The translations under genes were made by a program, and so were the position numbers. A DNA stretch of 38,912 nucleotides. Source: Bacteroidota bacterium. Its GTDB lineage: Bacteria; Bacteroidota; Bacteroidia; Chitinophagales; Chitinophagaceae. The DNA lies in contig CANHGW010000027.1 in NCBI GenBank assembly GCA_947460175.1, forward strand, positions 1-38,912, given 5' to 3'. Under the pieces are notes generated by a model. The model saw only the letters and a program-made list of their open reading frames with translations. It had not been told where the DNA came from and did not search any database. Of this stretch, positions 33,635-38,912 are shown piece by piece (positions within the stretch are counted from its first letter, which is position 1; the number at the start of each line of letters is the position of its first letter).

Positions 33635-33642
33635 TACCTTTA
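33635..33642 (+). promoter_or_regulatory. -7 promoter box for upp
   Basis: TACCTTTA, one mismatch from TAnnTTTG, ends 4 nt before the ATG at 33647, the same geometry as mqnC and anmK. Confidence 0.45.
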
Positions 33643-33646
33643 ACTC

Positions 33647-34297
33647 ATGGTACACCACTTAGCACAAACTAATTCACTTGTAAATACTTGGGTAAATGAA
33701 CTTAGAAATACTGAAGTTCAGTTGGACAGAATGCGTTTTAGAAAAAACATGGAACGCATTGGCGAAGTAACAGCATATGAAATCAGTAAAACGATGCCCT
33801 TCAATGATGTTGAAATCAATACACCCTTGGGGATGTATAATGGAAAAGCCTTAAGCCATCAGCCTGTAATTGCTACTATCTTTCGCGCCGGCTTCCCCTT
33901 GTTTCAAGGCATGTTAAATTATTTTGATAAAGCTGACTGTGCATTCATAGCTGCCTATCGTAAGCATCATGCCGATGGTACATTTAATATCAATCAAGAA
34001 TATGTGACTTGTCCAGACATTACTGGTCGTACCTTAATAATCGCCGATCCTATGCTTGCAACAGGAGCTTCCTTGATTATGGCATTGGATGAGTTGTTTG
34101 AATATGGTCAGCCTGCTGCAGTCCATGTGGTCGTTTCAATTGCTTGTACCGAGGGTATTGATAATCTTCGCAAAAAATATCCTGAATTTACAATTTGGGC
34201 TGCCGATATCGATGATGAGTTAACCGCAAAAGGATACATCGTTCCAGGATTAGGTGATGCTGGTGATTTATCTTTTGGTAGTAAACTTCAGTTTTAA
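33647..34297 (+). CDS. upp: Uracil phosphoribosyltransferase
   Basis: Salvages uracil to UMP using PRPP. The PRPP loop is L-I-I-A-D-P-M-L-A-T-G-A-S (about 124-136). The uracil-binding C-terminal motif is V-P-G-L-G-D-A-G-D-L-S-F-G. The Arg-rich N-terminal region (R-F-R-K-N-M-E-R-I-G) and I-F-R-A-G are also typical. Length 216 is normal. The gene is monocistronic, divergent from anmK across 148 bp, and its stop codon directly abuts that of the convergent M16-like gene. Confidence 0.96.
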   Translation: MVHHLAQTNSLVNTWVNELRNTEVQLDRMRFRKNMERIGEVTAYEISKTMPFNDVEINTPLGMYNGKALSHQPVIATIFRAGFPLFQGMLNYFDKADCAFIAAYRKHHADGTFNINQEYVTCPDITGRTLIIADPMLATGASLIMALDELFEYGQPAAVHVVVSIACTEGIDNLRKKYPEFTIWAADIDDELTAKGYIVPGLGDAGDLSFGSKLQF

Positions 34298-35581
34298 TTA
34301 ATAAACCACCAATTCATAAAAGTTTTCTTGTTGATAATATTTATTAGCAAGTTCCATTAATTGTTGCGCTGTAACTGTTTTATAAATCTGAATATTAGAA
34401 TAAAAGCGGTCTTCATTAAAGTCATTCAATATAAGATTTTTCCATCGTTGAATATTTTGAAACGACCCATCCAAATCTCCTAATATATTACCAAGTAGAT
34501 AGTTTTTTACGAGCGACAATTCTTCATCACTCACTAATTCTGTTTTAAGCAAATCCATTTCAGCATAAATTTCATTGATGGCTAGCTCACATACATCTTT
34601 ACCTGCTTCGGTTGAAATCATATAAACGCCATTGTGTTTGTTATTATACATGTAGCTATGTATGCCATAGGTATAGCCTTTGTCTTCACGTATATTACTC
34701 ATCAATCGTGAACCAAAATAACCTCCAAAAATGGTATTTAATACAATCATTGGTGGAAAATCGGGATGTCTTTTTTCGGGAAAGTGGCTTGCGATTCGTA
34801 TGGCACCTTGTACACTATCAGCTTCATTGGTTATTCTATGTTTCCTTTCCGACTCAAGAATAATTGGATAGCTAGGTTCATCACTTAGAGTGTTTTCATT
34901 CCATTTGGATGAACCTAAATGAGTATTGATTAAGTTTATTTCATTCTGACCAAATGTACCTGCTAAAAATAATTTACAGGTTGAGGCAGAATAATGTTTT
35001 TTTAAAAATGATAATAATTCCTGTTGGTTTATACGATCATAATCGTCTTTTACCATGTATTTGCCATAGGGGTGCTGGATACCAAATAAAAATTCATCTA
35101 TTTTACGATTTGCTATAAAATCGCCCTTCTTCAATTGTACACTCAAGCGTTCTTTTGCATTTTGAATATAAATATCAATTTCCGACTGAGGAAAGATAGT
35201 ATCTGTCAATAGTTCAGTTACCAATGGTAATACATTGGATAAATGTTTTGTAAGGCAACTTACTGTAACCGAAGCCCAATCAGATCCAGCGCCAGCTTTT
35301 ACCGATGCGCCATATTGCTCAAATGCTTCATTGATTTGAAATGAGTTCATTCGAGAAGTACCGCTTTTTAAAAGTACTGCTGTAGCTTGTGCTATTCCAT
35401 TTTGCAATTCGTACCATTGTCCAGCAGGAAATACCATTTCCAATTGCATGACAGGTTCTATGTTATCGCTGATAGAATAAAGTGGAATTCCATTGTCGAG
35501 CATGCTTGTTTTTAATGGCTGTAAATTATAGTCAAATTCTACAGGAGAATATATATGAGGAGCTTGAGATCGTTGAAGCAT
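34298..35581 (-). CDS. M16 (pitrilysin) family protein lacking the zinc motif
   Basis: The overall sequence is that of a two-domain M16 subunit of about 430 residues. It has N-G-I-A near 61-64, L-K-S-G-T, a linker, and a C-terminal half with F-G-G-Y-F-G-S-R-L-M-S-N-I-R-E-D-K-G-Y-T-Y, the substrate-binding Arg/Tyr block. The inverted zinc motif H-x-x-E-H is replaced by Q65-A-T-A-V69, so this chain cannot bind catalytic zinc. Family knowledge: inactive M16 subunits pair with an active one, as in mitochondrial processing peptidase and many bacterial pairs. No active partner is in the window. No signal peptide is seen. It lies 57 nt downstream of the SDR gene on the same strand. Confidence 0.88.
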   Translation of the reverse strand: MLQRSQAPHIYSPVEFDYNLQPLKTSMLDNGIPLYSISDNIEPVMQLEMVFPAGQWYELQNGIAQATAVLLKSGTSRMNSFQINEAFEQYGASVKAGAGSDWASVTVSCLTKHLSNVLPLVTELLTDTIFPQSEIDIYIQNAKERLSVQLKKGDFIANRKIDEFLFGIQHPYGKYMVKDDYDRINQQELLSFLKKHYSASTCKLFLAGTFGQNEINLINTHLGSSKWNENTLSDEPSYPIILESERKHRITNEADSVQGAIRIASHFPEKRHPDFPPMIVLNTIFGGYFGSRLMSNIREDKGYTYGIHSYMYNNKHNGVYMISTEAGKDVCELAINEIYAEMDLLKTELVSDEELSLVKNYLLGNILGDLDGSFQNIQRWKNLILNDFNEDRFYSNIQIYKTVTAQQLMELANKYYQQENFYELVVY

Positions 35582-35638
35582 TGGAATAGAATAAAGATGT
35601 TTAGAGTGAATTTTTGAAAAAATAATTATGAGTGCAAA

Positions 35639-36457
35639 CTACAACTTCAATGGCGAATCTGGTTCGTTTACGAAATGTTTGTATACTTGTGAATCTACAA
35701 ATTTTGGAAAAAATTTATTCATCCATACGGTCAATTTCCCTTGGGTTGACATTATAACTGAGCGTTTTCGTTGTAAAATAGCGTTTAATATTCTACTTGC
35801 ACACTCTTCTGCACTCATCAATTTACTTTCATCCAAGGGAGTTTCTGTTTGTGCAGTTCCACTTGCATTCAATGCAGTATTTCGAATATTTGAAGCTACA
35901 AACCCAGGTGAAATCCAAAGTACATTCACGCCTTGATGTAATAATTCTATACGAAGTGACTCCAGAAAGCCTTGCATAGCAAATTTTGACGAGGAATATC
36001 CTGTACGACAGGGTAATCCTTTATAGCCAGCGATGGATGAAATACCAGCTATACTTCCTTTCGTTTTTAAAATATAGGGTAATGCATATTTACTACAATA
36101 CACTGTACCCCAAAAATTGATATCCATGGATTGTTTTAACACCTTCAAATCTACATCTTGAAAGAGGGCGCGCATGCTTATCCCTGCGTTATTAATCAAT
36201 ACGTCAATTTTACCAAATCGTTCAACCGCTTTCTCGATAAATACCTTACAATCATCTTCGATACTTACATCAGCCTTTACTATCAGTAGGTTTGGGTCAT
36301 TATTTACAAGGCTTGCAAACTCGTTTAGTTTAATTTCATCACGACCACAAATGACAACTTGTGCACCTTGCTCAAGCAAATTCATGGCTAATGCCTTACC
36401 AATTCCTGAGCTTGCACCTGTAATTAAGACTGTTTTTTGATTAAAGCCTGTTTTCAT
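35639..36457 (-). CDS. Short-chain dehydrogenase/reductase
   Basis: Classical SDR with NAD(P) site T-G-A-S-S-G-I-G near the start, N-N-A-G, catalytic Ser in I-S-S-I-A-G, and Tyr-x-x-x-Lys in Y-S-S-S-K. The sequence resembles the DHRS7/SDR-type oxidoreductases; the substrate cannot be told. Length is 272 from ATG 36457. The frame extends to a TTG at 36481, but a TATTTTTG promoter box (36464-36471) lies in that extension, so the ATG is preferred and the leader is only a few nucleotides. Divergent from tRNA-Lys. Confidence 0.92.
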   Translation of the reverse strand: MKTGFNQKTVLITGASSGIGKALAMNLLEQGAQVVICGRDEIKLNEFASLVNNDPNLLIVKADVSIEDDCKVFIEKAVERFGKIDVLINNAGISMRALFQDVDLKVLKQSMDINFWGTVYCSKYALPYILKTKGSIAGISSIAGYKGLPCRTGYSSSKFAMQGFLESLRIELLHQGVNVLWISPGFVASNIRNTALNASGTAQTETPLDESKLMSAEECASRILNAILQRKRSVIMSTQGKLTVWMNKFFPKFVDSQVYKHFVNEPDSPLKL

Positions 36458-36463
36458 ACTTTG

Positions 36464-36471
36464 CAAAAATA
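36464..36471 (-). promoter_or_regulatory. -7 promoter box for the SDR gene
   Basis: TATTTTTG on the minus strand matches TAnnTTTG and ends 6 nt before ATG 36457. Confidence 0.55.
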
Positions 36472-36485
36472 GTTTAAGCAATTGG

Positions 36486-36516
36486 TTTGTTTGTTAAATT
36501 AATTTATATACCTTTG
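36486..36516 (+). promoter_or_regulatory. Complete promoter for tRNA-Lys
   Basis: TTTG (36486-36489), 19 nt, and TACCTTTG (36509-36516) match both promoter elements. The tRNA begins 33 nt downstream of the box. Confidence 0.75.
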
Positions 36517-36549
36517 CACTCCAAATTAAATAAATTCGTTTGTTTTATT

Positions 36550-36622
36550 GATTTCGTAGCTCAGCTGGTAGAGCACATCACTTTTAATGATGGGGTCTTG
36601 GGTTCGAATCCCAACGGAATCA
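36550..36622 (+). tRNA. tRNA-Lys (anticodon TTT)
   Basis: The 73-nt cloverleaf folds completely. The acceptor stem is GATTTCG/CGGAATC (one T-G pair), the D arm is GCTC/GAGC and the anticodon stem is CATCA/TGATG. The anticodon loop is CTTTTAA with anticodon TTT at 36583-36585. The T arm is TTGGG/CCCAA with loop TTCGAAT, and the discriminator is A. The CCA end is not encoded. It has its own promoter and terminator. Confidence 0.98.
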
Positions 36623-36626
36623 CAAC

Positions 36627-36651
36627 ACCACGCTTTTAGCGTGGTTTTTTT
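36627..36651 (+). terminator. Intrinsic terminator of tRNA-Lys
   Basis: Arms accacgct (36627-36634) and agcgtggt (36638-36645) with a 3-nt loop, followed by seven T, starting 5 nt after the tRNA 3' end. Confidence 0.9.
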
Positions 36652-36675
36652 ATTTAACAAGGCATTTTTATTTTG

Positions 36676-36683
36676 TACTTTTG
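36676..36683 (+). promoter_or_regulatory. -7 promoter box for the thiolase gene
   Basis: TACTTTTG matches TAnnTTTG, 18 nt before ATG 36702. It overlaps an in-frame TTG at 36681 that would otherwise be taken as an earlier start. Confidence 0.6.
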
Positions 36684-36701
36684 TATATATATTTTAATAA
36701 A

Positions 36702-37904
36702 ATGACAAAAGCCTATATCATAGACTCCGTAAGAACACCTATTGGAAAATTTGGAGGTGCATTGAGCAATATAAGACCCGATGACCTTTTAGCAATAGCA
36801 ATCAAAGCCTTGATTCACCGAAATGAAAATATTGATGTCAATGCGATTGAAGATGTCATTGCAGGCTGCGCCAATCAAGCCGGTGAAGACAATCGTGATG
36901 TAGCTCGAATGGCTTCTTTATTAGCCGGATTACCCATTACTACAGGTGGCAATACTGTTAATCGATTATGTGCATCTGGCCTTCAGGCTATTATGGATGC
37001 TGCTCGTGCGATTATGTGTGGCGATGGCGAATTAATGATCGCTTCTGGAGTAGAAAGTATGACAAGAGCTCCATTTGTCATGGCTAAAAGTGATAGTGCT
37101 TTTTCTCGAAAAGTAGAGGTTTTTGATACCACGATTGGGTGGCGCTTCATCAATCCTGCATTATCTAAACTACATCATCCATACAGCATGGGTGAAACTG
37201 CGGAAAATGTCGCCAAAAAGTGGAAAATAAGCCGCGAAGATCAAGACCAATTTGCTTATGATAGTCAAGTAAAATATGAAAAGGCTCATAATTCAAATCG
37301 ATTTGTGGATGAATTAATTCCTGTTGAATTAGATTTGGGTAAGGGTAAAAAAGGTATGTTTGAAAAAGATGAACACCCTCGATTGACTCCGTTGGAAAAA
37401 CTTGCTGAATTAAAACCAGCATTTATTAAAGATGGGTCCGTTACTGCTGCTAATTCAAGTGGAGTAAATGATGGAGCTGCCGCTATGTTAATTGCTAATG
37501 AAGAAGCTGTAAAAAAATATGATTTGCAACCAATGGCTACTATTAAAAGCATGGCTATCGCTGGTGTAGATCCAAGTATTATGGGTATAGGTCCAGTACC
37601 TGCTACTCTAAAAGCATTAAAACGTGCTGGATTAACCATACAAGATATTGGGCTAGTAGAACTTAATGAAGCGTTTGCTTCTCAAGGATTAGCATGTATA
37701 CGTGAATTAGGACTTGATATGTCAAAAGTAAATGTCAATGGAGGTGCTATTGCACTGGGTCATCCATTGGGTGCTAGCGGTGTGCGTATTTCTACTACCC
37801 TTCTTCACGAAATGAAAAAACAAAAAATTCGATACGGCCTTGCGACAATGTGTATTGGTGTAGGCCAAGGTGCTGCTATAATTTTCGAAAACTTAGACCT
37901 ATAA
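36702..37904 (+). CDS. Thiolase (acetyl-CoA C-acyltransferase)
   Basis: Catalyses thiolytic cleavage or formation of 3-oxoacyl-CoA in beta-oxidation or acetoacetyl-CoA metabolism. The acyl-accepting Cys90 lies in N-R-L-C-A-S-G, His354 in G-H-P-L-G-A-S-G, and the second Cys384 in M-C-I-G-V-G-Q-G; N-E-A-F-A is also present. Length 400 is standard. R-T-P-I-G-K-F-G-G-A at the start places it with FadA/PcaF/acetyl-CoA acetyltransferases, but which one cannot be said. No beta-oxidation partner is adjacent. ATG 36702 is preferred because the promoter box overlaps the longer frame. A long hairpin terminator follows. Confidence 0.95.
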   Translation: MTKAYIIDSVRTPIGKFGGALSNIRPDDLLAIAIKALIHRNENIDVNAIEDVIAGCANQAGEDNRDVARMASLLAGLPITTGGNTVNRLCASGLQAIMDAARAIMCGDGELMIASGVESMTRAPFVMAKSDSAFSRKVEVFDTTIGWRFINPALSKLHHPYSMGETAENVAKKWKISREDQDQFAYDSQVKYEKAHNSNRFVDELIPVELDLGKGKKGMFEKDEHPRLTPLEKLAELKPAFIKDGSVTAANSSGVNDGAAAMLIANEEAVKKYDLQPMATIKSMAIAGVDPSIMGIGPVPATLKALKRAGLTIQDIGLVELNEAFASQGLACIRELGLDMSKVNVNGGAIALGHPLGASGVRISTTLLHEMKKQKIRYGLATMCIGVGQGAAIIFENLDL

Positions 37905-37930
37905 TTTATTAATATTATTTAGTCTTTAAA

Positions 37931-37974
37931 TAAAGAGAAACCGCCCTTCATTGCTGAAGGGCGGTTTCTCTTTA
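37931..37974. terminator. Bidirectional terminator with a perfect 20-bp stem
   Basis: Arms 37931-37950 and 37955-37974 are perfectly complementary around a 4-nt loop. The stem has a GC core (ccgccc/gggcgg) and A/T-rich ends that give U tracts in both directions. It lies between the convergent thiolase and T9SS cargo genes and should serve both. Confidence 0.9.
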
Positions 37975-38025
37975 TACTTTTTACTCAGTACTTTCTATCC
38001 TCCACGGCGGACTTTCTACTTCGTA

Positions 38026-38912
38026 TTAGTCATTCTTCTTCACTTTGCTCACATGAGTCAACTGATCGTTTTCAAATACTTGTACAGTGTATACGCCGCT
38101 TGCAATATCACCTAAGCTTAAGCTTAATTTGTTCATGCCTGCTTCGCTACGTGCTTGTACTTGTTTTACGATACGACCACTCATATCCAATACTTTCACT
38201 GTTGTGTTTTGAACTTTACTTGTATACAAGTCGATGTTCAATACATCCTGTGTTGGATTTGGATAGATGCTCACAGTGCTACCATTCGTACCCCAAATGA
38301 TGTCAACAACTTTTGCATTCATGGTGCTGTTGTTGTCGATGTCTACTTGTTGTAGTCTATAGTAATTATGACCTAATTGTGGTTTTGTGTTCTCGAAGTT
38401 ATAGTTCAAGATACTTGAGCTATTACCATTTGCTGCTTTGCTATTCACTTTGGCAATAGTTGTAAAGTTCACACCATCCGTACCATGTTGTAGATTGAAG
38501 TAAGCATTGTTTTGCTCGCTTGCAGTTGTCCACTCTAACATATCGCTGTTGTTCATTTTACGGCCACTGAAGTTAGTGATTGTTGCAGGTAAAGCTACGT
38601 TGCCTGGATTCACACTATGCACTCTAAATTGACTAAACCCAGTAACAGGGAATGTTAACTCCCAATATGTACCATTCCAGTTTATAGTAGTTGGTGTTAT
38701 CACCAATGGTGAATTTCCTAATCCTCCATCCGCATTTTTAGTGATACGAATATTAGGGATGTTTGGATCAGCATTGTTACCACTTGTTGGCATTGGTAAG
38801 TATGGTGCTGTTACCACGCTATTATAGTTCGTAAAGTCAGCTTGATCTATGTACAATGTAACCATGGCAGATACACCTACATTGTTTGCAGGAGTGATTT
38901 GGTACCAACGAC
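38026..38912 (-). CDS. T9SS type A sorting domain-containing protein, C-terminal part (runs off window)
   Basis: The frame is open to the window edge: upstream of M at 38865 it reads R-W-Y-Q-I-T-P-A-N-N-V-G-V-S-A, so the start lies outside. Residues after the edge include a beta-rich region with W-E-L-T-F-P-V-T-G-F-S-Q-F-R-V. A fibronectin-like segment typical of T9SS cargo follows (L-E-W-T-T-A-S-E-Q-N-N-A-Y-F-N-L-Q, then Y-Y-R-L-Q-Q-V-D). The C-terminal sorting domain closes it (Y-P-N-P-T-Q-D-V-L-N-I, then G-V-Y-T-V-Q-V). The protein is exported across the outer membrane by the T9SS and anchored or released after tail removal. The passenger domain is unseen. Confidence 0.93.
   Translation of the reverse strand, partial: RWYQITPANNVGVSAMVTLYIDQADFTNYNSVVTAPYLPMPTSGNNADPNIPNIRITKNADGGLGNSPLVITPTTINWNGTYWELTFPVTGFSQFRVHSVNPGNVALPATITNFSGRKMNNSDMLEWTTASEQNNAYFNLQHGTDGVNFTTIAKVNSKAANGNSSSILNYNFENTKPQLGHNYYRLQQVDIDNNSTMNAKVVDIIWGTNGSTVSIYPNPTQDVLNIDLYTSKVQNTTVKVLDMSGRIVKQVQARSEAGMNKLSLSLGDIASGVYTVQVFENDQLTHVSKVKKND

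Noticed and set aside
36464-36550. Tyrosine-recombinase attachment site at the tRNA gene
   Set aside because: No integrase, no duplicated tRNA 3' end and no mobile genes are seen beside tRNA-Lys.
36681-36701. Earlier start for the thiolase at 36681
   Set aside because: The codon is a TTG overlapping the -7 box TACTTTTG; the conserved protein begins at ATG 36702.

Overview
The window comes from an AT-rich member of the Bacteroidota. Four kinds of evidence point there. Promoters of the TAnnTTTG type sit in front of many genes. Two genes carry type IX secretion system (T9SS) C-terminal sorting sequences. The proteins are typical of the phylum: an S46 dipeptidyl peptidase, LytS/LytTR two-component proteins, a DUF4349 lipoprotein and futalosine-pathway MqnC. 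The F-type ATP synthase genes are split into partial clusters. I cannot place it below phylum from sequence alone.

Layout. 1-480: the end of an IS3-family element interrupts a secreted adhesin-like gene. 578-6076 (minus): S46 dipeptidyl peptidase, BON-LysM protein, LytTR response regulator with its LytS-type kinase, and a small outer-membrane protein. 6107-15743 (minus): an eight-gene extracellular polysaccharide cluster with asparagine synthetase-like amidotransferase, three glycosyltransferases, EpsG-type polymerase, secreted beta-helix protein and two sugar-nucleotide epimerases. The promoters of asnB and atpB diverge from 15744-15969. 15970-20252 (plus): atpBEFHA, closed by a strong terminator with no atpG, atpD or atpC. 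20353-22629 (plus): a T9SS relic, a secreted protein whose start codon looks damaged, and a DEDDh exonuclease/GIY-YIG nuclease fusion. 22628-22815: a 50-bp tandem repeat. 22909-28532: serine hydrolase, DUF4349 lipoprotein, gpsA, a roughly 370-bp array of degenerate repeats, glutathione peroxidase and mqnC. 28660-38912: a large secreted protein with a clan CD protease-like C-terminus, prfA, tfoX-like gene, anmK, upp, an inactive-looking M16 protein, an SDR, tRNA-Lys, a thiolase, and the 3' end of a T9SS cargo gene.

Most genes are single-copy housekeeping or envelope functions in short transcription units. The polysaccharide cluster and the ATP synthase cluster are the only long co-directional blocks. 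Several start codons lie only 3-7 nt downstream of a TAnnTTTG box, which implies leaderless or nearly leaderless mRNAs and corrects several starts.

No complete unknown system is evident. The best candidates for something under-described are the clan CD-like secreted protein (28660-30825), the two related intergenic repeat families (22628-22815 and 26368-26740, with a copy inside the atp operon), the leaderless promoter geometry, and the polysaccharide cluster with its embedded amidotransferase.
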